In this document: positions 15,851-23,092 of the stretch, in pieces
Numbering within the stretch: the first letter of the stretch is position 1
Layout of the letters: the number at the start of each line of letters is the position of its first letter
Assembly: GCA_900545665.1 (NCBI GenBank)
Contig: UQZU01000032.1
Location: forward strand, 1-23,695
Origin: an uncultured Collinsella sp.
GTDB lineage: Bacteria; Actinomycetota; Coriobacteriia; Coriobacteriales; Coriobacteriaceae
Direction: 5' to 3'
Length of the DNA: 23,695 bases
The notes under the pieces: model-generated
Seen by the model: only the letters and a program-made list of their open reading frames with translations
Told to the model about the DNA's origin: nothing
Database searches by the model: none
Made by a program: the position numbers and the translations under genes

Positions 15851-16651
15851 ATGGCAGCACGTGCGGACAACGTTTCGCGTGTCGACCATGATGGAGTTAC
15901 GTTGGTGGAGGGCGCGACATCCGATGTTCGCTTTGCCTTCACCGAGCGCGCCGGTGGCGTTTCCGAAGATGCGTACTCCTCACTCAACTTGGGCTCGCAT
16001 GTTGGCGATGACCCCTTTGCTGTTCAAGAAAATCGTCGTCGTGCGCTCGAAGCTATGGGTGCCGCCGAGTGCGAGCACAACCTGCTCGTTCCCAATCAGG
16101 TCCATGGTGATCATATCGTTGCGGTGACCTCGAACGGCGCCGATGACCTTGAGGACGTTCGCGAGCAGATTGCCGAGGGCTGTGATGCCATCGTCTGCAC
16201 GGCGCATAACGTGCCCGTGCTGCTCTGCTTTGCCGACTGCGTTCCCGTGGTGCTGGTGGCCCCTGGCGGATTTGCCGTGGTGCACTCCGGTTGGAAGGGC
16301 ACGATTGCACGTATTTCCGCCAAGGCGTGCCAGGCGCTTTGCGATGCTGCCGGCTGCGATGCGAGCAATGTTTCCGCCTATATCGGCCCCCATATCTTGG
16401 GTGACGAATATGAGGTATCCCAGGAACTCATGGATCGCTTTGCCGCCGAGTTCTCTTGCATCGATGCGAGTGCCTCTCGCATGCTCGATCTTTCCGCTGC
16501 CATTCGCGAGGCGCTGGTAGATGTCGGTGTCGACGCGGATAATATCGTGGATACCCAGCTTTCGACTGTGCGTCAGAACGACCGCTTTTATTCCTACCGT
16601 AACGAGGACGGCACCTGTGGGCGCCATGCTGCGATCGGCGTGATGCTATGA
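15851..16651 (+). CDS. pgeF: Laccase-domain protein PgeF/YlmD (purine nucleoside phosphorylase/adenosine deaminase family)
   Basis: This is the YfiH/DUF152 family, long called multicopper polyphenol oxidoreductase. Members are now described as purine nucleoside phosphorylases with adenosine deaminase activity, and the Escherichia coli member is linked to peptidoglycan editing. From ATG 15851 (AGGAGG 7 nt upstream) it has 266 residues, the usual length. Motifs: FTERAGGVS near residues 25-33, PNQVHGDHI, CFADCVPVVLVAPGG, VVHSGWKGT with the conserved metal-site His, YIGPHI and a C-terminal GRHAAIGVM. Family members lie just after ftsZ in many Gram-positives (ylmD), as here. Its TGA stop overlaps the ATG of pstS in ATGA, so expression of the two is tied. 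The exact substrate is not shown by the sequence. Confidence 0.92.
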   Translation: MAARADNVSRVDHDGVTLVEGATSDVRFAFTERAGGVSEDAYSSLNLGSHVGDDPFAVQENRRRALEAMGAAECEHNLLVPNQVHGDHIVAVTSNGADDLEDVREQIAEGCDAIVCTAHNVPVLLCFADCVPVVLVAPGGFAVVHSGWKGTIARISAKACQALCDAAGCDASNVSAYIGPHILGDEYEVSQELMDRFAAEFSCIDASASRMLDLSAAIREALVDVGVDADNIVDTQLSTVRQNDRFYSYRNEDGTCGRHAAIGVML

Positions 16652-17484
16652 GAAAGATCGCATCGGTCCTGAGTGCAGCAGTGCTCACGCTCACGCTGTG
16701 CGCCTGCTCCTCGGGATCTTCTACGTCTTCTATTACCGTGGCCGGATCGACCACCTGCCTTCCCATTGCCGAGATCGCGGCCGAGGGTTTTAAGGAGGAG
16801 ACCGGCATCGACGTGCTCGTTTCCGGTTTGGGTTCTTCCGCTGGCATCGAGGCCGTCAGCGCCGGCACGGCCGATATCGCCAGCTCGTCTCGTGGCCTCA
16901 ATGTCGACGAGCAGGATTTGGGCCTGACCCCGATCGTTATCGCGCACGATGGCATTGCAGTCATCGTGAACGACGACAACCCGGTCGACAATCTCTCGAC
17001 CGAGCAGCTCCGCGATATTTACGCCGGCAAGATTACCAACTGGAAAGAGGTTGGTGGCGAGGACTTGAAGATTCAGGTTATCAACCGCGACGAGGCGTCC
17101 GGTACGCGCGAGGCCTTCCGCACTATCGTGATGGACGGCACGCCGTTCGATCGCCGCTCGGCTGTTCTTTCGGGCACGGGTCAGGTACGCGATGTCGTGT
17201 CCCGCTCGCGTGGCGCTATTGGCTACATCTCGCTGGGTTTTGTCGAGAGCCTCAACGCTAAGACCTCGGTCAAGGCCGTTTCGGTCAACCATGTCGAGGC
17301 ATCCGAGAAGACGGTCGCAAGTGGCGGCTATCCCATCTCGCGTGACCTCTACTTCTTTGTGAAGGGAACGCCTTCGCAGCAAGCGCAGGATTACATCGAC
17401 TATGTGACGTCCGAAAAGATGGACAAGCAGATTCGCGAGGCGGGCTTTATTCCCGTCACCAACGACGAGAAGGGGAGTGAGTAG
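16648..17484 (+). CDS. pstS: Phosphate ABC transporter substrate-binding lipoprotein PstS
   Basis: PstS captures phosphate outside the cell and delivers it to PstCA. The 278-residue protein has a lipoprotein signal peptide (1-19) with lipobox LCAC and the lipidated Cys at 20. The phosphate-binding protein motifs are VAGSTTCLPI (31-40), GSSAGIEAVSAGTADIASSSR (62-82), IYAGKITNWKEVGG (124-137) and NRDEASGTREAF (146-157). In the family, the Ser/Thr and Asp of these loops bind phosphate. The start ATG overlaps the pgeF stop by 4 nt (ATGA). No separate promoter can fit other than inside pgeF. pstC begins 1 nt after the stop. It belongs to the short Gram-positive PstS group. Confidence 0.95.
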   Translation: MRKIASVLSAAVLTLTLCACSSGSSTSSITVAGSTTCLPIAEIAAEGFKEETGIDVLVSGLGSSAGIEAVSAGTADIASSSRGLNVDEQDLGLTPIVIAHDGIAVIVNDDNPVDNLSTEQLRDIYAGKITNWKEVGGEDLKIQVINRDEASGTREAFRTIVMDGTPFDRRSAVLSGTGQVRDVVSRSRGAIGYISLGFVESLNAKTSVKAVSVNHVEASEKTVASGGYPISRDLYFFVKGTPSQQAQDYIDYVTSEKMDKQIREAGFIPVTNDEKGSE

Positions 17485-17485
17485 C

Positions 17486-18412
17486 ATGGAAGCACAGGAA
17501 AACTCCCAGACTGAGCAGAATGTTCAGACGCCCAAGAAGCGCGAGCTGGCGCTCGTATCGCACAGTACCTATATCAAGGAGAAGGCACTGCAGTGGATCT
17601 TCTTTGCCTGCGCGTTCTTGGCGGTCGTCACCGTCATCCTGATTTTTGTCTTTACCACGTACTCGGCGCTGCCGGTCTTTACCGACATCGGCCTGGCGGA
17701 TTTCTTTAGCTTTACGTGGGCGCCCTCTGAGGGTCATTACGGCATTATGTCGCTGCTGGCGGGTTCTGGTCTGGTGACCGTCGGTGCCCTTGCCATGGGC
17801 GTGCCGTTGGGTGTGGGCACCGCCGTGTATCTGGTCGAGATCGCCAGTAAGCGCGTGCGCAAGCTCATCAGCCCCGCCGTCGACCTGCTGGCGGGCATCC
17901 CCTCCATCATCTACGGCTTCTTCGGCATGATCATCATCCGCCCGTTTATCGCACAACTGACCGGCGGCCTTGGTTTTGGTGCGCTGACGGCGTGGTTTGT
18001 GCTCGCCATCATGATCGTCCCTACCATCACCACGCTCACCATCGATGCTCTCAATTCCATTCCCATGGGCATTCGCGAGGCATCGTATGCCATGGGCGCC
18101 ACCAAGTGGCAGACCATCTATAAGGTCGTGCTACCTGCCGCGAAGCTGGGTATCGTTGATGCCATCGTGCTGGGTATGGGCCGTGCCATCGGCGAGACCA
18201 TGGCCGTGCTCATGGTCGTAGGTAACGCCCCGGTTATTCCCGACAGCATCGCGAGCCCCATCTCGACGCTCACGAGCCAGATTGCGCTCGACATGAGCTA
18301 TTCCTCGGGTCTGCACCGCTCGGCGCTGTTCGGCATGGGTGTGGTCCTGTTTATCATCTCCGCCACGCTGGTGGGCATCGTCCGTCTGATTTCCAAGAAG
18401 AAGAGGGGGTAG
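17486..18412 (+). CDS. pstC: Phosphate ABC transporter permease PstC
   Basis: PstC is one of two permeases forming the phosphate channel in the membrane. From ATG 17486, with AGGGGAG (17471-17477) 8 nt upstream, it has 308 residues. An in-frame GTG at 17477 would add three residues without a good site. A polar N-terminus (1-34) precedes six hydrophobic segments, at about 36-60, 88-118, 131-155, 165-188, 222-248 and 278-303. The EAA loop REASYAMGATKWQTIYKVVLP (197-217), which docks on the PstB ATPase, is followed by GMGRAIGETMAVLMV (230-244), characteristic of PstC/PstA. It is followed by pstA after 3 nt. Confidence 0.95.
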   Translation: MEAQENSQTEQNVQTPKKRELALVSHSTYIKEKALQWIFFACAFLAVVTVILIFVFTTYSALPVFTDIGLADFFSFTWAPSEGHYGIMSLLAGSGLVTVGALAMGVPLGVGTAVYLVEIASKRVRKLISPAVDLLAGIPSIIYGFFGMIIIRPFIAQLTGGLGFGALTAWFVLAIMIVPTITTLTIDALNSIPMGIREASYAMGATKWQTIYKVVLPAAKLGIVDAIVLGMGRAIGETMAVLMVVGNAPVIPDSIASPISTLTSQIALDMSYSSGLHRSALFGMGVVLFIISATLVGIVRLISKKKRG

Positions 18413-18415
18413 GCT

Positions 18416-19321
18416 ATGTCCGATTCCGTTGACACGACGGTCGATACGACCTCGTCGCGCGAGCGCATCAAGCGTGCCCTTTCCCACGGCAAGAAGGGCC
18501 GCATCAACAAGGACCTGTCCAACAAGATCATGCTTGGCGTGTTCCGTGCCGCTGCCTACATCACCACGCTGGTGCTGGTCGCTATCATCGCCTACGTGGT
18601 CATCAACGGCCTGCCACACATCTCGCTCGACTTTATCTTCGGTTGGCCCCAGGGCGTCAACGCCGAGGGCGGTATTTGGCCCACGATCGTCTCGACCGTC
18701 TATGTGACGGCGCTCGCCATGCTTATCTGCACGCCGATCGCTGTGCTGGCAGCCGTCTATCTGGCCGAGTACGCCAAGCAGGGCAAGGTCGTCGAGCTCA
18801 TTCGCTACGCTGCTGACGCTTTGGCCTCGGTGCCCTCCATCGTTATGGGTCTGTTTGGCTACGCCTTGTTTGTCGAGGCCATGGGCTTGGGCCTTTCGAT
18901 GGTCTCTGCCGCCCTGGCACTCGCGCTCTTGATGCTTCCCATCGTCATGCGCACCACCGAAGAGGCCATTCGCGCCGTTCCGCGCTATATCCGTTGGGGC
19001 GCGTACGGTCTGGGCGCCACCAAGTGGCAGGTTGTCTCCAAGATCGTGCTTCCTTCTGCCTTTGGCCGTATTGCCACGGGCATCGTCCTCGCCATCGGCC
19101 GTGCCATTGGCGAGACCGCGGTGGTGCTCTACACCATGGGGCAGGCCATCAATCTACCTATTTCGCCGCTCGATTCCGGCCGCCCCATGACGGTTCACCT
19201 GTACCTGCTTGCCAACGACGGCATCAACATGAACGCAGCCTACGGCACCGCGCTCTTGCTGATGGTGATCATTCTGGCCTTCAACCTGTTTGCGCGCTTC
19301 CTGTCGCGCAAGCGTCGCTAG
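18416..19321 (+). CDS. pstA: Phosphate ABC transporter permease PstA
   Basis: PstA pairs with PstC to form the transport channel. The 301-residue protein has a polar, basic N-terminus of about 40 residues. Six membrane segments then start at about residue 42. The motif PSIVMGLFGYALFV corresponds to the PstC/PstA conserved core. The EAA loop is IRAVPRYIRWGAYGLGATKWQ, then VLPSAFGRIATGIVLAIGRAIGETAVVL. It ends with the charged tail RFLSRKRR. The ribosome binding site is the G-rich end of pstC (AGAGGGGG), and the ATG lies 3 nt after the pstC stop, implying coupling. pstB follows after 12 nt. Confidence 0.95.
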   Translation: MSDSVDTTVDTTSSRERIKRALSHGKKGRINKDLSNKIMLGVFRAAAYITTLVLVAIIAYVVINGLPHISLDFIFGWPQGVNAEGGIWPTIVSTVYVTALAMLICTPIAVLAAVYLAEYAKQGKVVELIRYAADALASVPSIVMGLFGYALFVEAMGLGLSMVSAALALALLMLPIVMRTTEEAIRAVPRYIRWGAYGLGATKWQVVSKIVLPSAFGRIATGIVLAIGRAIGETAVVLYTMGQAINLPISPLDSGRPMTVHLYLLANDGINMNAAYGTALLLMVIILAFNLFARFLSRKRR

Positions 19322-19333
19322 TTAAGGAGTCCC

Positions 19334-20137
<804 letters not shown>

Positions 20138-20162
20138 TCGGTGCGACTAGTCCCAATCCGAT

Positions 20163-20175
20163 CGGACCTGGTCCG
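20163..20175 (+). repeat. Palindrome CGGACC-T-GGTCCG between pstB and phoU
   Basis: Perfect 6-bp arms (20163-20168 and 20170-20175) meet around one central T. As RNA it would form a 5-bp stem with a 3-nt loop. It lies in the 92-nt pstB-phoU gap, about 25 nt after the pstB stop, and has no T-run. It may be an mRNA-processing or stabilising hairpin, or an operator site for phoU. Confidence 0.45.
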
Positions 20176-20229
20176 GTGCGTATTCACTGCGCGGGCGGCA
20201 TGACCGCACCCAACTGATTGGAGTGAACC

Positions 20230-21087
20230 ATGCGTAAACTGTTTTCCCGTCAGCTCATCGAGGCCCGTCACGAGATGCTGAGCATCTACGAGGCCGTCGA
20301 TCTGGCGCTTCACGATGCCGTGAAGGCCTATGTGACCGATGATCGCAAGCTCGCCACCAAGACCAAGAAGCGCACGCTTTCGATTGATGCTCGCTGCGCC
20401 AACTTGGAGGCCGTGTGCTACAACCTGATCGCTACGCAGTCGCCGGTCGCCTCTGACTTCCGCTTGCTGCAGACGATCATCTACGTCGACTTTAACCTGC
20501 AGCGCATGACCGATAAGGTTCGCCAGATCTGCCGCGCCACGCGTCACATGGTCAAGGCCGACATCTCGCTGCCCCAGGAACTCGTCGGTACGGTTGAGGC
20601 CGAGGCCGAGGCTGTTTACCAGGTGCTGGGTTCGTCGCTTTCCGCACTCGTCACCAACGACATGTCCATCATCTGCAACCTGGCCGTCGAGGACGAGCCG
20701 GTGCATGCGGCGTACGAGAAGTTCTTCCGCACCTTTAACCGCATGGACACGGGCGATTTTATGGACGACGACAGCAACTATGACGACCTGCGTCGCGCCA
20801 TCATGGTCTCGCGCTACCTCGATCGTGTCGCCTCGATTTCGATCGATGCCGCCTGCCGTCTGACCTTCCTTTTGACCGGACAGCGCATGACTGCCGGCGA
20901 TATCGCCCGTACGGACGAGGATGAGCTTGAGAGCATGCGCGTGCCTTCGGGCGAGGGTGTCATTATGAGGCCTGCCGTGGATGCGGGCTATGTTGCCAAG
21001 GTGCCTGCTAACGAGGTGAGCGAGGGTCTTCGCTACCTGCTCGAGCACCTCGAGGACGAGGACGACACCGAGGATGATGAGGAGTAG
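20230..21087 (+). CDS. phoU: Phosphate signalling protein PhoU (divergent)
   Basis: PhoU links the Pst transporter to its sensor kinase and limits phosphate uptake. It is a double three-helix bundle that binds metal clusters through E/DxxxD motifs. The 285-residue protein fits this fold: QSPVASDFRLLQTI (70-83) matches the family RQPxAxDLR motif, and two PhoU repeats cover about 10-110 and 125-215. The metal motifs are degenerate: Q91-R-M-T-D95 in repeat one and D198-R-V-A-S202 in repeat two, so each has lost one acidic residue. A tail of about 65 residues beyond the usual end is acidic (HLEDEDDTEDDEE). GGAG (20220-20223) lies 6 nt before the ATG. Position after pstB supports the call. Confidence 0.88.
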   Translation: MRKLFSRQLIEARHEMLSIYEAVDLALHDAVKAYVTDDRKLATKTKKRTLSIDARCANLEAVCYNLIATQSPVASDFRLLQTIIYVDFNLQRMTDKVRQICRATRHMVKADISLPQELVGTVEAEAEAVYQVLGSSLSALVTNDMSIICNLAVEDEPVHAAYEKFFRTFNRMDTGDFMDDDSNYDDLRRAIMVSRYLDRVASISIDAACRLTFLLTGQRMTAGDIARTDEDELESMRVPSGEGVIMRPAVDAGYVAKVPANEVSEGLRYLLEHLEDEDDTEDDEE

Positions 21088-21125
21088 GGCAGCTCCGTTC
21101 GTCGAAAGATTGTAAATACCTAAGT

Positions 21126-21157
21126 GAGCGCGGCCTTGCACATGCGAGGCCGCGCTC
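21126..21157 (+). terminator. GC-rich hairpin after phoU, possible terminator
   Basis: A perfect 11-bp stem, GAGCGCGGCCT (21126-21136) with AGGCCGCGCTC (21147-21157), has a 10-nt loop. It begins about 38 nt after the phoU stop. The downstream tract is TTGCGTT, poor in T, so termination may be incomplete or factor-dependent. It would separate the pst-phoU block from yggS-sepF-yggT-divIVA. Confidence 0.6.
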
Positions 21158-21207
21158 TTGCGTTAGCATGAGACTACTTGTATGGCTGTTAGCGGAGGCG
21201 ATTGGCA

Positions 21208-21945
21208 ATGGATAACTATTTGGACTTGATGCGCGCTCGCCGCGAGCAGATTCTGGAGCGTTTTTATGCGGCGCTCGATCGCGCGGGCCGTCCCCACGAT
21301 GCCGCGCGCCTGATTGCCGTCTCCAAGACTGTTGGCGTCGATGAGACCGTTGCCGCTATTCAGGCGGGGTATCGCCATTTTGCCGAGAACCGCCCGCAGG
21401 AGCTCGTTCGCAAGCTTGCGGGCCTCGCGGAGCATCCGGAGCTACCCGAGGTGCGCTTCGATATGATCGGCAACCTGCAGACCAATAAGATCAATGCGGT
21501 GCTGGGCTCAGCCGAGCTGATTCACTCGGTGGGTTCGCTGCATCTGGCGCAGGCGATCTCGAGCCGTGCTGTCCGCAAGATTGGGGCAGGCGAGCTCGCC
21601 GGCCCTCAGCGTGTGCTCATTGAGGTCAATGTGAGTGGTGAGGAGTCGAAGGGAGGCTTTTCGCCCGATGAGATTCGCGCCGCCGCGGGTGAGCTTGCGG
21701 AACTTGAGGGAATTTGCGTACAGGGGCTTATGACTATGGCGCCCCGGGGGAATAAGGATGTGGCACGCCGCACCTTTGCGGGGCTTCGTGAGCTGAGGGA
21801 TGAGCTGGAGGTGGCGCATCCCGATTTGAACCTGCCTGAGCTTTCCTGCGGCATGAGCGAGGACTTTGAGCCTGCCCTTGAGGAGGGCTCTACGCTCGTT
21901 CGCCTGGGCAGGGTAGTATTTAGCCCGGAGTTTGCAGTAAAATAA
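21208..21945 (+). CDS. yggS: Pyridoxal phosphate homeostasis protein YggS/YlmE
   Basis: YggS-family proteins bind pyridoxal 5'-phosphate and keep vitamin B6 and amino acid pools balanced; no catalytic activity is established. From ATG 21208 (GGAGG at 21194-21198, 9 nt upstream) the protein has 245 residues. A TTG at 21202 is too close to that site. Motifs of the single TIM-barrel domain: LIAVSKTV with PLP lysine K40, FAENRPQEL (59-67), MIGNLQTNK (86-94), HSVGSLHLA (106-114), VNVSGEESKGGF (140-151), GLMTMAP (173-179) and LSCGMSEDFEPALEEGSTLVRLGRVVFS (212-239). The usual RIGxxIFG ending reads RLGRVVFS. In Gram-positives this gene (ylmE) normally follows ylmD directly; here the pst block intervenes. 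Confidence 0.93.
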   Translation: MDNYLDLMRARREQILERFYAALDRAGRPHDAARLIAVSKTVGVDETVAAIQAGYRHFAENRPQELVRKLAGLAEHPELPEVRFDMIGNLQTNKINAVLGSAELIHSVGSLHLAQAISSRAVRKIGAGELAGPQRVLIEVNVSGEESKGGFSPDEIRAAAGELAELEGICVQGLMTMAPRGNKDVARRTFAGLRELRDELEVAHPDLNLPELSCGMSEDFEPALEEGSTLVRLGRVVFSPEFAVK

Positions 21946-22005
21946 GGCTCTGAAGTGCGCACTGATTATCGGGGCGCCTGCACTAAACCGCGAGAGGACA
22001 CAACC

Positions 22006-22728
22006 ATGGGCTTCCTTGACGAGATTAAAAATAAGATGCACCTGGGCGGCCAGCAGGGTTACGACCAGGGTTATGGCCAGGACGACGACTACGGCTACGA
22101 TGACGGCTATGACGATAGTTATCAGGGCAACGGCTACAGCGGTGCTTCGGGCGAGGGCTTCTACACCCAAGACGAGCCGAGCAACGGCCTGCTTGGTCAG
22201 ACGCGCCGCGGTGAAGCTGAGTCGGTTGCCGTGTATACGCGCTCCGGTCAGCTGGTCGGCGATGACTCCCGCCATGCCACGACGTATAACCCGCCTTCGC
22301 GCTCGCAGGACAGTGTTGCGAGCGGTTATCGTCCTGGTGCCTATGATACGCCGTCGAGCTACGCCGAGAACACCCGCGCCCGTGCCGCCGCTGCGCCCGC
22401 GCCTGCACCGAGCGATGCCTCGGCCTATGCGAGCAATATCATCAACGCCACGCCGCAGCTGCCGGCCTATGTCCTGCGCCCCGAGAGCTATGACGACGTG
22501 GAGACCGTGGTGCGCCGCGTTCGCACCAAGCAGCCTGTCGCACTGATTTTTGTGGGCGTACGCACCGAAGTTGCCAAGCGCGTCTTGGACTTCTCTTACG
22601 GCTTTGCCTGCGGTCTGGGTGCCACGGTCAAGGAGGTGGGCGACCGCGTGTTCATGGTGCTGCCCGCCGGTTGCGAGGTCAAAGATTCCGATCTCAAGAA
22701 GCTTCGTGCCGACGGCTACCTCAAGTAA
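22006..22728 (+). CDS. sepF: Cell division protein SepF
   Basis: SepF anchors FtsZ to the membrane and bundles it, replacing FtsA in actinobacteria. From ATG 22006 (GAGAGGAC at about 21992-21999 upstream) the protein has 240 residues. The N-terminal MGFLDEIKNKMHLG (1-14) matches the amphipathic membrane-binding helix. Residues 15-46 are a low-complexity tract of Gly, Tyr, Asp and Gln, followed by a disordered linker to about 150. The C-terminal SepF domain (about 154-230) has SYDDVETVVRRVRTKQPVALIF, KRVLDFSYGFACGLGATVKEVGDRVFMVLP and a final CEV. An in-frame GTG at 21955 is open but would bury the membrane helix. The TAA stop at 22726-22728 is followed in the same frame by yggT. Confidence 0.93.
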   Translation: MGFLDEIKNKMHLGGQQGYDQGYGQDDDYGYDDGYDDSYQGNGYSGASGEGFYTQDEPSNGLLGQTRRGEAESVAVYTRSGQLVGDDSRHATTYNPPSRSQDSVASGYRPGAYDTPSSYAENTRARAAAAPAPAPSDASAYASNIINATPQLPAYVLRPESYDDVETVVRRVRTKQPVALIFVGVRTEVAKRVLDFSYGFACGLGATVKEVGDRVFMVLPAGCEVKDSDLKKLRADGYLK

Positions 22729-22737
22729 AGACAAGAC

Positions 22738-22752
22738 GAGGAGATTCCCATC
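22738..22752 (+). promoter_or_regulatory. Ribosome binding site and non-canonical ATC start of yggT
   Basis: GAGGAG (22738-22743), a 6-nt spacer ATTCCC and ATC (22750-22752). The spacing is ideal for initiation at ATC. ATT at 22744 directly abuts the site and is too close. AUU and similar codons are known as rare bacterial starts (infC uses AUU), and AUC would be rarer still. Confidence 0.6.
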
Positions 22753-23031
22753 AACATCTACACTATCGTCCAGCTGGTCAACACGCTGTTCAACTTTTAT
22801 TCCACGCTCATTATCGTCTACTGCTTTATGACGTGGATTCCCATGAAGCAGGGTGGTTTGCTTCAGGATATTGCCGCGGTGCTTGATAGCGTGTGCGGTC
22901 CGTGGCTTAACCTGTTCCGTCGTTTCATCCCGCCGATGGGCGGTATCGATTTTTCGCCGGTCGTTGCGATTATTGCGTTGCAGTTGGTGCAGAGGCTGGT
23001 TCTGCAGCTTCTTATAGGTATACTCGTGTAG
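22750..23031 (+). CDS. yggT: YggT/YlmG family membrane protein with apparent ATC start
   Basis: YggT/YlmG proteins are small membrane proteins next to sepF in Gram-positives. In cyanobacteria and plastids, relatives affect nucleoid and division patterning. The full-length 93-residue product reads INIYTIVQLVNTLFNFYSTL and onward. One membrane helix is at about 7-30 with the FMTWIP motif (26-31), then RRFIPPMGGIDFSPVVAIIALQ (57-78), the family signature, and a second helix at about 70-92. No ATG, GTG or TTG occurs in frame before codon 27 (22828), and starting there would delete the first helix. GAGGAG (22738-22743) sits 6 nt before the ATC at 22750, exactly where homologues such as Bacillus YlmG begin. 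An ATC start, readthrough from sepF (same frame) or a sequence error could explain this. Confidence 0.85.
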   Translation: MNIYTIVQLVNTLFNFYSTLIIVYCFMTWIPMKQGGLLQDIAAVLDSVCGPWLNLFRRFIPPMGGIDFSPVVAIIALQLVQRLVLQLLIGILV

Positions 23032-23092
23032 AACTGACTTAGTAACTTACGTCGGGCGTGTAGCGCCGAGGCGATGAAAAAGGAGACTTGTT

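Noticed and set aside
21158..21186. TTGCGT-17-TATGGC as a yggS promoter
   Set aside because: Only about half the bases match consensus in each box, and the predicted start would fall on the ribosome binding site itself.
22828..23031. Short yggT reading starting at ATG 22828 (67 residues)
   Set aside because: It would remove the first membrane helix and start inside the FMTWIP motif, and no ribosome binding site precedes it. The homologous protein clearly extends upstream to 22750.
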